A stretch of 41,980 nt of DNA, taken from Fragilaria crotonensis. Lineage: Eukaryota; Bacillariophyta; Fragilariophyceae; Fragilariales; Fragilariaceae. The notes under the pieces were generated by a model that saw only the letters and a program-made list of their open reading frames with translations, was not told the origin of the DNA and ran no database searches. Position numbers and translations under genes: made by a program. Location: positions 1 through 41,980 of the forward strand of contig JAKSYS010000561.1 of the NCBI GenBank assembly GCA_022925895.1, in the 5' to 3' direction. This document shows, piece after piece, positions 9,066 to 21,039 of the stretch. Position 1 is the first letter of the stretch. Every line of letters starts with the position of its first letter.

Positions 9066-11637
9066 ATGACCGATCCTGCCGTTCGTTCTCCTGGCGATAG
9101 GAGTGTTCCGGCAGCGGTGAACGTCCATCATGATGATGCATCAGATGTTACTCCACCTGCGGCAAGCAGAAGGAATTCGAATGATCTTCACCGTGTTGAA
9201 AAAAACCCTGAAATTCCGTTTCTTCAGTACTGGCGGCAGTGTTCATTGGATTCAAGCTATCCAGGAACAGTTTGGTATAGATGTTCAAGTTATGAACAAT
9301 AACGGACAAGTTATGCCCAAAGTTGATACTATTCGATGGACTATTGGACAACATAAGAACAACTTTCGGATTCATCAAACTTCTTCGAAAACAAGAATCG
9401 GTATTCAATCGCAGCGACAGGATTCGCGTCCGTTCCAGACAAAAGGCATTTCTACTTTGATCATTCATCGAGTCAGAACATCGGTAACAATCCAGGAAAT
9501 GAAAGGAGTTCCTAAAATTATGAAACTCCTACAAGAGCACCAATGTTTTTTGACGGAACACAGGTGGACGGAAGATGTTTGGGATACGACACAACTCGGA
9601 TTTTTCTGTGGTCTCGACCCACAAGTGTATGATGTGGTTAGCGCTACGGAGAAAGTTCGAAATGAAATTAAAGAAAATCTTCCACAGCGAACCAAATTGC
9701 CAAAGTTTCAGTTGACGTTTACCACGCCTCAGGCTAAGCACAGTGGTCAGGGCTATAAGACAAAAGCATATGCAATTGAAACGACAAAACAGGATTCGAT
9801 CGAGATGCTCCGTATACTCAAGCAAGCTTATCGTAACAACAATGCCTTTGTGCCTTTCCAAATGAAAACACGACACCCTGAAGCGTACGTTCGCTGTATC
9901 CTTCGTCAGACGAAATCGATGTCTGATCATCACGTGATCATGGCAAACAATATTAGTATTGATGCTATGTATTACTTGACTGATTATATCAAGTCTGTTA
10001 ACGGCGTCATTGACATTGTTGCGTCGACCTCAGTTATGACAAACGGAAGGCACAAGATAATGGTGAACAAAGACAATTTCTACGGTGTTCGGAAAGAGCT
10101 TATGTCCAAACTGCCAGAGTGGTATGAAGCTCATGTACCAGAAGATGCCAAAGCTGTCAATAGACAGTTCCCCGATCCCCCCGAAATCGCACCATTGTTC
10201 TCGGATGGATATTCGAGTGGTGACAACACTTACATGTCGGATAGTGTGAACACGGCCATGTCGTATCCAGTGACACTTTTCGAATTCGAGACAAGTATGA
10301 CCCTACCATCAGTAGATGTGGACAGTTATCCAAGTAAGCGGCATTCCCAGCGAGGAGACAACAGCATGACGTGGGCTCAGCGTGTCAGAAAAAGCCCGAT
10401 GTCTACCTCAGAGTCCACCGATACTCAATCCTTTAATCAAAGCACAGCACCTGATGATGATTACGTATCGGATTTGGCATCTAGTAGAGCAGAAGTGGAA
10501 GACTTGAAGCGAAGGGTTCAGCAGTATGAACATCTAAATGAACAACAAAAGAAAGATTTCGAACGTCAGTCAGAACACCAACGTAGGGATATGGAAATGC
10601 AATTATCGGAAAAGACTTTGGAACTCGAGAGGAATGCTGAGTTACATCGACGCGAACTGGAACAACAAGCGATTCTACAGAAACGAGATATGGAACGACA
10701 AGTCGAAGAACAAAAACGCGAGATGGAACATCAACTTACGCTCCAACGCCAGGAATTCGAACGTAGAGTTGAATTGCAACGCAACGAAATGTAACGTCTC
10801 ATTGATCGCCAAGTACAAGATGCGATCTCGAATACTCAGCGGCAGCATCAGCAACCTACAACGTCGACTACACATGCGGATCAAGAGTTTCGAGAGTTTA
10901 TGACCAACAACAATCGCCATATGCAGATGTTAACCGAAATGGTTATGCAAATGATGAATGCTTCTCAGGCAGCACAACCTACACGTCACCGACACATAAC
11001 TCAAGACCAAGCGGCGTTAAAAACAGATGATTCGGAGGAAGATGAAGATTATAGTCGACAAGAAGCAGGGGCCTCGATGGCAGGGACGGCAAGGAAGCGT
11101 CGGAATACCAGACTTTCTCCGGAAAAGGCTGCAGTGAGAACAAGCACCCGGATGCCCCCAGAAATTCCTCTTGACACGCAACCTCCTTCCCCAGTAATTG
11201 TAAGGCGAAGGAATTCACCAAGTTACGCCGAGTTTCATGCCATGGATAGACATTCGTCGACACCTTCTCCGAATCCACATCACCCCGACCCTCCGAGCCC
11301 GATATATCCGGATCACCCTGACCACCCTCTTCATGATTGTCATCCTGAATTGTCGTTAGATTCAAGTGGTTTAGTTGCTGCATCTGAGGCTCGCTCCCCA
11401 CCCCCACTATCACCATTCGAATTGAGAACCGGAGAGCTTAACGATACAAATATGAGCGAGGAATTCCTAAGGGACATTCATGAACAGCATTTAAACGCAC
11501 CGCAACCTACGTTGACACCGAGTGCCGCAATCCACGAAGAGATGGAGAATGCGGCGTTACGTCCCCACAGAGAGGACCCCAATGTGATAGCTCAAACGAA
11601 GCCCGGAGAGCTATCCGCTTTTGATCAATCACAATGA
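9066..11637 (+). CDS. LINE ORF1 protein (coiled coil, likely RNA-binding), with two breaks
   Basis: ORF1 is the accessory protein that usually binds element RNA. The likely start is ATG 9066 (MTDPAVRSPGD..). A change of frame near 9180-9230 then leads into the long frame that carries the rest. That frame is interrupted by a single TAA at 10792-10794, where CAA would continue the same protein, and it stays open to TGA at 11635-11637. Intact length would be about 855 residues. Residues encoded around 10480-10790 form a strong coiled coil rich in Q, E, R and K (RRDMEMQLSEKTLELER). It is followed by a Pro/Ser/His-rich tail with repeated HPDPPSPIYPDHPDHP-like runs. I see no zinc knuckle or RRM. 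The N-terminal globular half is unrecognised but reads as real protein. The stop and frame break may be mutations or assembly errors. Confidence 0.75.
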
Positions 11638-14600
11638 TGAGAGCGGCACGATTATTATCTACGGTTAATGAGAGATCTACTGACGAGGGTAGCGTGCGTG
11701 AGCGGTTACAAATAGCACAGGCAGAATGGAGGAAATTTTTTACGCAAGAGACATTACGATCACATCGATCGCCCGTGAATCGAGAAGTTTTTCTGACCCA
11801 AGCTAACCAACGTTCTAACATCGCATGGGGAGATGAATTACAGGAAAAGGCAGAAGACACCTTTCGCGTCTATGGTGTAAACGTGAACGGATTTCAGATT
11901 GATCGAATGGGTGGGCAGTTTGATATTTTCTGCAAAGTGTATTAAAAGAGGTCCAGGCTGACGTCTCGTGTGGTCAGGAACACAACCTTGATACTACTAA
12001 ATCCCAAGTACGAAGTATTTTGTACCACACTACTCAACAACATTGGACACGCACAAGGATAAATTTTGGAACGACACCTATGGAATTTCAGAGATTGTAT
12101 AAACCGGGAGGCACATTCATGATTACGCTCGGAGATGCTACCGGACGTATGAGAGATCGGTATGTTGATAAATGGGGACGCTGGGTTAGTCAATCGTTTA
12201 TTGGAAGAGCAGGGCGGATTGTCACGATCGTTTCGGCATATCAGGTTGTTACAGATACCCCCGTCACGGGAGGGATAACTGCTGCATCGCAACAATATAG
12301 CCTGCTTATGCAAACACAGGATTCGGTTATACATCCTCGACGAGCGTTTCGGCGTGATCTCAAACGGTATTTAATCGGATGTAAAAATGCAGGACATGAA
12401 TTATTGGTCATGGGGGATTTTAACGAGGACATTGGTCAAGAGGCTGACGGAATGATAGCGGTAATGCAATCACTGGGTTTGATCGACATCATGCGCCAAC
12501 AACATGCTTTGCATCTTCCAGTGACGTATGCAAGAGGTCAGAAATGTTTGGATTATGTTTTGGGTACTGCAGCAGTGGCAACAGCAGTTCGGAAGGCTGG
12601 ATATGAACCTTTTAATGCACGGTATACGACAGACCATCGTCCATACTTTGTTGATTTTTCGGTCACAGCGTTGTTCGGTCATCCCACCCAACCCTTGTCC
12701 AAAATGGAACCAAGATTATTAAAATCCAACAACTTACACCAGGTTACAGCTTATGTTCGAAGGAAATATGATCTTCTTGAACAGCATAATGTATTTCGGA
12801 GAATAGATCGGCTCTTGCTTCCGGGAAATCGACACTCTTTTGCAGAACGGCTTGATAAAGATGTAGTAGAGGCCAGCCTAGCAGCCGAGAAGTCCATTCG
12901 AAAATATGGTGAACCCCAATGGTCAGTGGAACTGCACACCGAACGCAAGAAAGTTCAGATTCTTAAGAAGTGTCTGTCGATGGCTAAGACACGACTGGAC
13001 AACACACAGTCTATTAGACAACAATGGCGGGAACTGTACGGTAATACGCTACCCCCTGGAAACGAACGCGAATGCATACAACATCTTCGACAGGCGGAAT
13101 TGCGAGTGAAAGAACTGGTCAATGCAAGTTTCGAACAACGTGAACACGAAAGACTTCGGCAAATTCAAGAGCTAGAAAAATCTCACAAAGCATCTGATAA
13201 ATCCCGGGCAAAGACGTTGAGACAACTGCATGTGGCGGAAGCGAAAAATAAATTGTACGCAAAGATTCGGGCCATGAGGGGGGCTAAGGAGAGAACTGGC
13301 GTTTCCCGAATTGAAATCCCATTACATCCTGACCAAGATCCAAAGGTGTGCTCCGAGTGGCAACAAATTGATGTTCCAACTGAAGTCATTGAACATCTCC
13401 GGGCCAGAAATCAAAAACATTTTGGTCAAGCTGCGGGGACTCCCTTCACAATTCCACCCTTGAGTAACCATCTTGGATACTGCGGAGATGGCCCGTTTGC
13501 GAATCATATCCTTGAGGGTATTTATCCGTATCTTTCGGATTGCGATGAAAACCTCAAGACCTTGATCCAGCACTTACGAATCACGGATGAATTGGCACAA
13601 ATGCGCGTGTTCCCAACCATCGATGAGCAAGATTATGTTTCAAAATTAAAGGTATGGAGAGAATCGACAGTTACCTCGCCATCTCGGATGCATCTGGGAC
13701 ACTATAAAGCAATGATTGCAAAACACTTATATTCTCATGCTACCGAGGATGAGAGTGACGAACACAAACGATCGCGAGAGGTGGATTTTAAGCAGAGCGA
13801 AATTTTGCGGGTCCACATGACATTGATGAATTATGCGCTGGAAAGAGGATACTCGTATCGTCGGTGGCAAAAGGTTGCAAACTCTGTGTTGTTTAAGGAA
13901 CCGGGCAATATTCGTATACACAGAACACGCATTATACATATTTATGAAGCCGATTATAACCTGATGTTGGGATTGAAATGGAGGTCGGCACTATTACAGG
14001 CAGACGCTCTCGCACAGCTTAACCGTGGACAGTTCGGTTCGCGTCCTAAACATAATGCCACGGATCCTGTGTTTATGGAAGAAATACAATTGGAATTGTC
14101 CCGGATCACCAGGAAGACGATTGCTCTTACCAATTACGACGCGACGGCGTGTTATGATCGGATTATCCCCAATTTGGCAATGCTTGCGAGTAAAAAATTT
14201 GGAGTAGCAGCGCCGGTTACAGTATCGAACGCGAACACATTGAAAAATGCAGAATATCGGATTCGGACTGACATCGGATTGGCCCCAGAAGGATATCAAC
14301 ACTCGGCGGAATACCCCATTTACGGTACAGGACAAGGCAGTGGAAATTCTCCCGCTATCTGGTGTTTTATTTCGAGTGTATTGTATGATTGTTATGAGGA
14401 CCTTGCGACATTGGCGCAGTACAGTACTCCCGATCAGAGCCGGACTAGTGAAGTGGGTATGATTGGTTATGTTGATGACTCAAACGGGCAGACCAACAGT
14501 TTTTATGATCCTGTATGCGACGCTACATCCCTTGCGGTAAGAGACCAAATGAAGAATAATGCTAATGTGTGGTCACAGCTGTTGGGTATCTCGGGTGGCG

Positions 14601-17544
14601 CGCTGGAGTTGTCGAAATGTTCGTATCATCTTGTCACATGGAAGTTTGCTGCATCGGGTGCTCCGGTCTTAATCAATGACAAGGCAATGTTCGGAGGCGT
14701 CAAGGTCACTGATGCTCTTACCGGGGAAGAACATGAGTTACAGTTCCTGTCTCCATATGAAGCCCACAAGACTCTTGGACATTATAAGGAACCAGCAGGC
14801 ATACAGGTGACACAGTATCGCAAACTATTGGAAAAGAGCAACGAATTGACAGCTTTTTTATGGTCCAATCATCTTACTCGCGAGGAAGCATGGACATTTT
14901 ATTTCTCGACGTATCTTCCAAGTATTTCGTATCCACTGGCAAATTCACATTTTACAGAACGCCAATTAACAAAAATTCAAAAGAAAGCCATGAATATCAT
15001 GTTCGCTAAATGCGGTTATAATCGCAATACAAAACGCGAAGTCTTGTTTGGCCCTTGGAACTGGGAGGCGCAAACTTCAGACGGTTATATGATCAACAAG
15101 GCATCGGACAACTTTGTACTTTTTTACGGCATTGGAGATCTCAAACTCAAGTTGGGGATTTGCTACGGATCCTTCTGGAATGGTGCAATTACGCTGCAGG
15201 GATATCAACATCTGTGTTGGAAAATACTAAGATACCGCTCCCGCATCTCGAATCGAAGTGGGTCGTTTCGCTCCGCGAGTATCTATGTCACATAGGGGCT
15301 TCCATTCAAGTTGACAGCGCAGGAATTCCACCGTTCGAACGTGAGCACGATCGTTACATTATGGAGGAGGTGATTTGCTCAGGGCAATTTACGGCGAAGG
15401 AAATCAGGAAGATTAATTATTGTCGATTATATTTAAATGCTGTGACAGTTTCGGATTTAACGGACACAACCGGGGTCATTCTTGACTTGTCGAAACTGAC
15501 CGGTCTACCGACACTTCAGAGTAGCCGTTCACGATGGTTATCGATCCATCAAGAAAATCCTTCTCACATCGAGTGGAGGTTGTGGAAGAAAGCCAATCGA
15601 TTGTGGTCGACGCCTTCCGGAAAACTGTTTACACCTTTGGGAAAGTGGCTCCGACAACACCGACAACGACGAGTGGAGCTCTCAGCATACGCTTATAGAA
15701 ATCGATTGGCAGTGAGGGTGATGGATGGTTTTGTGGTCTGTCGACTAAGATCAGAAGGTTTATATCGCGAAACAGATCGTGTCATTCGCTATCAGGATAT
15801 ACCGAATGAAGCTGTCCCAGCGACGGTAGTGCATGACGATGATATGTGTTGGAGATTGGTTCAGAGATGCGAGGTCCTACGTCATATAACTCGGATCGAC
15901 TGGTCGACATTCTCGACTTTTATCGAGTCGTTGGATCCTTGGGAGTATGACTTACTTCAGCATACACGGTTGAATGTTGATCCGCGACTTGCGGTTTTAG
16001 AACTCCAAAACAACTTCTTCGCGGGGAGTGATGGATCATCCAAGTTCCGAAAACAAGGTGCATTTGGTTGGGTAGTGAGTACATCATCGGGAGAAAGGAT
16101 TGCCACTGGGAATGGTCCATCAAGAGGAGCAACAGTTGATTCATACAGAGCCGAATGTAGTGGAATGCTCGCGATACTCAGGTTCTTGATTCGGTTGGCG
16201 GAATATACAGATATGGTTGGCATATGGGCTGGAAGAATCGGGACGGATAGCCAGAGTCTACTTGATCGAGCGTTTCACAAGCACAGTGACACTTGTTTTC
16301 CAAAAGTATATGGCTCAAAGTCACTCAAAGCATTGGATGTGTTCGATCCGGAATGGGATCTGTTGAATGAGATTCAAATTGCGTTGAAATGTCTCCCAGA
16401 AGTTACGTTGGAATATGTGAAAGGTCACCAGGATGACCAAGTGGAGTATTCACGGTTACCGTTGATGGCCCAACTGAATGTGGATGCAGATGGCCTCGCG
16501 ACACTCTTTCAGCACGAGTTCGGATGTATTCGTCCTCAAGTCCTTATGTCCGCAAACGCAGGAGCTCACCTTATCACCGAAGAGGGTACTGTGACGAGTA
16601 AGCTAGTACCAACGGTGCGCTTTCTCTCCACGGGTCCTTCACTTCGACGATACATCATGACGAAGAACGAGTGGACAGATTCTATTATGCGAAGTATCAA
16701 TTGGGAGGTGCATGCAAAGTTTATGAAACACAACATTTCTCGGCGGATACACTTCTCGAAGATGGTTCATGAATGCCTCCCAACAAATAGTATGCGAAAT
16801 CGGTTTGATTCGGGTCGGCGTCAATGTCCTTTATGTCCCTGGGAACATGAAACACGAGATCATATCTTGCGATGCTCGGGTGAGTCAAGAGTGGAGTGGA
16901 GGGACGGATTTATGCGTCGCCTCGAGTCGTTTCATTCACAAGAGAATACGTGCCCGTTTCTTCGGCATTTGTTGACGGAGGCATTATCTCAGTGGTTTGG
17001 CCAGGCGGAACATGACATTATAGTCTCTCCGATATTATTTCCGATTGATGTTCGTGGAGTAATCTTGCAGCAGAATGCGATTGGATGGCGACAAGTATTT
17101 AATGCTCGGTTTGGATGTGAGTGGAGTCGTGTGCAACAGGACTATTATCGAAGACAGGATGTGCGATGCTGTGCCAGGCAGATTCGTACTGGCGACAGGT
17201 GGTTGTTGCTCCTCACAAAACTGATAGGCGATAGTTGGTTAGACCTGTGGCGTCTTCGGAATGCAGAAGTTCACGGCCGCGATAGTCAGGCACATGCAGA
17301 AGTAGAGCAACGCGAAGTTTCTAGGCAGTTGGAAGAGATATATCGGCAGCGGCTACAGTATGAGCCTCGGGTGCAGCAGTTACTTCTCCCAGATATTCAA
17401 GAGCATCATTTACGACCTACTTGGGTGACGCAAAATTGGTTGGCAACAAACGCTGGGATTTTCCGTGAGAGTATGAGGAGAGCTAAGGATCGCGCGGTAC
17501 AGGGGGTGCGAACTCTACATGCGTATTTTCCGTCGAGACGATAG
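11634..17544 (+). CDS. LINE ORF2: APE endonuclease, reverse transcriptase, RNase H
   Basis: ORF2 makes the enzymes for target-primed reverse transcription. The start ATG at 11634 overlaps the ORF1 stop as ATGA. The endonuclease shows GQEHN (CAG at 11975), a GDFNED motif near 12415 and TTDHRPYF near 12625. The reverse transcriptase shows YDATACYDRI, GTGQGSGNSP and the catalytic YVDD at 14468-14479. RNase H follows with GSDGSS near 16026, AECSGM, GTDSQSLLDRA and NVDADGLA, so all four acidic residues appear kept. A CPLCPWEHETRDHILRC knuckle lies near 16825. Two frame changes interrupt the ~1960-codon frame: one at about 11935 (KVY*) and one at about 15052. In the second, one extra C in GGCCCT would restore the reading. 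The stop is at 17542. Confidence 0.88.
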
Positions 17545-17574
17545 TTTCCGCACGTGAGTGATTTTTTTTACTTG

Positions 17575-17598
17575 ACAGTACCCATAAAAGGGTACTGT
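17575..17598 (+). promoter_or_regulatory. 3' UTR stem-loop of the LINE
   Basis: ACAGTACCC and GGGTACTGT pair perfectly over 9 bp around the loop ATAAAA. It lies 31 bp after the ORF2 stop and about 80 bp before the end of the element. Some LINEs use a 3' stem-loop as the recognition site for their reverse transcriptase. That role is inferred. Confidence 0.55.
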
Positions 17599-17662
17599 TT
17601 AGTCGTGTGCGTCGATTCTTCCGGTCAGTGAGGATAGCGGCAGCACGTTAAATGATTTTAGG

Positions 17663-17677
17663 TTTTTTTTTTTTTTT
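17663..17677 (+). repeat. Poly-T run ending the LINE
   Basis: Fifteen T residues directly precede the right copy of the target-site duplication. They lie on the sense strand of the element, where a poly-A tail would be usual. Confidence 0.8.
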
Positions 17678-17690
17678 GTTATCTGTCCCA
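17678..17690 (+). repeat. Right target-site duplication of the LINE
   Basis: This is an exact 13-nt copy of 8968-8980. Confidence 0.85.
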
Positions 17691-18075
17691 CAAAAAGTCG
17701 CGAAGGCTTCTGACTTCTGTATGTCATATTCGTCAGGGAGCAGTACGATAGGACATACGACACAAATAATAACGAATGTTCAACATCATCACTCGAGAGT
17801 CGAGAGTTTCTGAATTCTCATTCGATTCTTTGAGGTGCACTTCCTCGTACGATTATACTTCAACGTTGAAGCACGTTCGATATTCTGTAACGAATTGCAT
17901 TACAGGTGTGTTCCGCTCTTCATGGTTGTCCCGGTTCTGGCAATTGGAGATCACAAAAAGTCGAAAACCTCCAGATTTGAATTCATAACTTACCTTCGCC
18001 ATTATGCCAGCCTCAAATATCAGGTCCACATCGTCGCGATGCGCCGCAAGTCGCCACTACCCTGTCCTTGAGAAC

Positions 18076-18597
18076 ATGAGTGATGATGACACCCAAAAGG
18101 AACATAACGTCAGGCGCAGGTCCTCCAAGAAACCTAGATCACGACGTGAGGGATCCTCCTCACACGAGAAGAAAACCGTCGAAGGTGATGAATCATGTAA
18201 CGCGAAGAACGAGAAAAAATCAAGAAAGTCAAGTAGGCGGACACCGGAAATGAGCAGGAAAATGGTGCGAGAAGACTCCATGACATCCTCCTGCGATTCC
18301 ATGTCCGGACTTTCAGTATCTTCACAACTTACAGCGTCATCCACGCTAAGTCGATCCAGAAGAAGTGCAACTTCTCTAACGAACCGCATTGAAATGGCAT
18401 CAATTGTGGACAGCATTCGAGCTCAACGAGACGAAGTTAAAACGATTGCCCAGTCGTCTGCAGAAGCCATCAAGATGAAGTTGGATGCAGACTTCGAGGA
18501 GCAGCGGCAAGCGATTCTGTTGAAATGGAAGGCGATGGACAATGAAAGGAAATCAAGAACCTGCATTAAAGTACAACCGTATGCACTTCACGCTTAG
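18076..18597 (+). CDS. Unrecognised basic protein, paralogue of the gene at 29825
   Basis: The protein is about 173 residues from ATG 18076. An in-frame ATG at 18004 is possible, but the shared similarity with its paralogue begins at about 18061 (VLENMSDD, against ALEKMIDH). The N-terminal two thirds is Ser/Arg/Lys-rich and probably disordered (RRRSSKKPRSRREGSSS). A conserved VREDSMTS segment sits in the middle. The C-terminal third is a predicted helix with SLTNRIEMASIVDSIRAQRD, EEQRQAILLKWKAM and NERKSR. No known domain is evident. The match to the second copy shows it is a real gene family and not a chance frame. A nuclear location is plausible from the basic stretches but not shown. Confidence 0.65.
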   Translation: MSDDDTQKEHNVRRRSSKKPRSRREGSSSHEKKTVEGDESCNAKNEKKSRKSSRRTPEMSRKMVREDSMTSSCDSMSGLSVSSQLTASSTLSRSRRSATSLTNRIEMASIVDSIRAQRDEVKTIAQSSAEAIKMKLDADFEEQRQAILLKWKAMDNERKSRTCIKVQPYALHA

Positions 18598-19179
18598 TGA
18601 TAGATTTTGTGTAACATCTCTTAAGAGTAAATTTTTGAGCAAGATAAAGCTTGCCTTGGATTCCTTTCAGCTACGCAATACACGTTTCACGAATTGATGC
18701 GCTGCATTCAATCTGATAAGAATCATTGTCCCGTTCCTTGAACGGTGTAGTTTTATGATAACAGTTCACGATGTTTTCGAACCAATGAGTCGTATTGTAC
18801 GCACCTCCAAAGAATGTAGAGGCGTTGCACCCATTTCTTATCACGACCCTGCAACTCCCGGGGGGTGTTGTGTGATACTTAATGTACCATTTCTTGCACG
18901 AAGCTTTCGAACCAATACGTCGTGTTTTACGCAGCGCCCAAGATCGCAGAGGCATTGCGCCCAATTCTAGTCACAAAGTACGCGTTGAAGTCTTCTGGAG
19001 TTCTGGAGCCAGATTTATCTCGCAAATGACTCGTGATTGTTCCTTTAAGATGACATACGTTACAGTAGTTAATAAGGGAAGGCATTGCGTTGGACCCTGC
19101 TGCATAATTGATGTGTCGACGTGATCCCAAGTCCAGCTAAAGCAAGAACACATTTTTCTGTCACTCTTGTCGACCAAAG
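18598..19179. other. Intergenic region with a degenerate 130-bp direct repeat
   Basis: No gene is visible. TTTCGAACCAATGAGTCGT (copy from 18773) and CTTTCGAACCAATACGTCGT (copy from 18903) begin two units 130 bp apart. Matching continues as GAATGTAGAGGCGTTGCACC against GATCGCAGAGGCATTGCGCC. Confidence 0.6.
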
Positions 19180-20156
19180 CTACATTTCCAGGACACCCTC
19201 TACCTTGATCATGCCCTTCTCTTGCCATCCCAACGTTCTCCACATTCGTTCGAGTTCCTCTTCACTGCCTTGAACATAGATTTCATTTTCTGTGTCATCA
19301 TCATTCGCTGCCAATTTGACTTCGCAATCATCGATCCGATCACCTGCCTTCCAATAATACACTCCAGCGTAGGGACTGAGAAGACACAGATAGAACCAAT
19401 TTGGCTGTCCGATCCCAGGGAGCACCAAGTCTTGAAATTGAATCTGCAGGACCAATGCCAAGGATGCCAACCCGAGGGCCGTGCAAAAGACGAGAAAGAA
19501 GGCTTGGCTGGTACTTCGCTTCACGAGACCACGGAACGTGATTGTGTCAGCTGCATTCACAACTTCATAGTTGTTGGCTTTCATGTCTTTTCGTTAAAAT
19601 GTAAATATGTTGGGACAGATGGTGGGCGAAACGTGAGCAAAACAAATTTATGAGTTCGACGCATAAGCAACGGAACAAACCGCACACACAGACGCAAAAT
19701 GCCTTGCACCCTGCCCCACAATAATCGACCTCTGATATACTCACATGCCATGATCTCTCCAGCCTGCTGACGCAAATCCTTGCCAGCACCGCCTGGTGCC
19801 TTTTCTCCAGGACTGACATACGTTTTTCGCTTGATTTTGGCCGTCGTCGATCTCTTAATTTGCGACCAAAGGCCTGGGAATGACATCATGTACAGTCCGA
19901 GAATCGTGTAATAGCTGGCCTTGCTGTACGTCACGACCTCGGCGGGATCGTCGGCAATAGAAAGAGAAGAGGATGAAACCCAGTCATTGACGAACATGAG
20001 AGGATCGATTATCGCTTGATGCGACGAGGGAGGACTGCGACGAGCCACATTGGAATGGGGTACAAAGGCGTTAACGCCAACATCTCCAGCGAGGAGAAAA
20101 GAAAGGCAGAAACCAATGGCACGCATTCTTAAATCGAAGCTCCTGGTGAGTGACAC
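19180..20156 (-). CDS. CCB1: Plastid protein CCB1 (cytochrome b6f haem c_i assembly)
   Basis: CCB1 is a thylakoid membrane protein of complex C needed to attach haem c_i to cytochrome b6 of the b6f complex. Exon 1 (20156-19745) and exon 2 (19586-19180) join across a 158-bp GTGAGT..AAAAG intron to read GEIMAYMKANNYEVV. The joined protein is about 270 residues. Family hallmarks are SYYTILGLYMMSFPGLWSQI, a QQAGEI segment, ITFRG, and LLSPYAGVYYWKAGDRIDD, a close match to my memory of plant CCB1. Two hydrophobic stretches (YYTILGLYMMSFPGL and FFLVFCTALGLASLALVL) are likely membrane spans. A second in-frame ATG at 20126 (MRAIGFCLSFLLAGDVGVNA) gives the cleaner signal peptide, and the VNA|FVP junction matches the diatom plastid-import motif, so I prefer that start. 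No frame breaks are seen. Confidence 0.9.
19587..19744 (-). other. Intron of CCB1
   Basis: The donor is GTGAGTATATC after ATGGCAT and the acceptor is ACGAAAAG before ACATGAAAGCC. Splicing restores a continuous CCB1 reading, while the unspliced frame leaves family similarity at once. Confidence 0.85.
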
Positions 20157-21039
20157 CTACTCGAGATTCTATATCAATGGATTGATTTATTGATTGATTG
20201 ACTGCTGGTGCAATAGCAGTTGCTGATGCGCCGAAGAATCGGGATCCACACTCGCCGAGCATGAACAGTCACGACACATCGCCACACGAATCATACACAT
20301 CAGACAGAGCATCGATCGAAAAGAAAGTGCGTGGTGCTGATACAAGGGCAGACGTTGTCCTGATTCATCGTCGAATCCATGGTGTCACGTGTAACCCCGT
20401 GTCCTCTACTAGCCATAGAGGTTACTGTACATTTTTGGTACTAGTACTTTAGTATCTCGTGCCAGTACTCTCAACTCTCAACTCTTGCCAAACGTGCGTG
20501 TCTCCAAACGTCGGTCCCAGACAACCTGCCTGACTAATAGCACTCCAGTACTCCAGTACTCCAGTACCCATACTGGTACTGGACTATGACATATTGTTAC
20601 TGTGGTTTTAATGTTCTTACGTAGAATACATACTAGGAACCTCCTGATACAGTGAACCGTGAATGCCATTGTATAGGAGATAATGATTTATATGTTTTGT
20701 ACACGAGGATTTGATTTGATCTCATTGAAAAAAGATCCATCCACTCTCCTACTACGTATTGTACAAAGACTACTGTTAGGCTTTCCCTTCCACGATGTAT
20801 GTATGCAGAGATAAATAAAATTTAAATAGAAAAATGCGTATACCAGCAGTTGCAAGAGAATATAACACTTTTCCCTCCGAGTGAAATACAACTGACGACA
20901 ACGCGTCGTTGCATTCTTCTCAACACTCTGGGAGTTATAACCTGTCCTCTTCTTGGAACAATCGGTTACTCATCAACGAGGCGCCGCAATCCTTGTTCTT
21001 CTTCCATCCACTTCCGCTGTCGTTGTAGAAAAGAAACAC
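20157..21039. other. Divergent intergenic region rich in GTAC words
   Basis: This is the shared upstream region of CCB1 and the NmrA-like gene. No coding sequence is evident. It contains TTGATTGATT-type repeats near 20185 and dense GTAC-containing words (TACTAGTAC at 20440-20448, then a run of CCAGTACT copies at about 20546-20565, leading into ACTGGTACTGG). Confidence 0.5.

Larger units (their letters stand above)
8981..17677 (+). mobile_element. Near full-length non-LTR retrotransposon (APE-RT-RNase H type)
   Basis: The 8.7-kb segment lies between two 13-nt direct repeats and has the full order of an APE-class LINE: a short 5' leader of about 85 bp, ORF1, overlapping ORF2, a short 3' UTR with a stem-loop, and a homopolymer tail. 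ORF2 encodes an APE-like endonuclease, reverse transcriptase, RNase H and a terminal CCHC-type knuckle. The clade is not certain. Ambal-like stramenopile elements are a plausible home from architecture. The copy has one in-frame stop and three frame breaks but otherwise intact motifs, so it is young or carries assembly errors. Confidence 0.9.
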
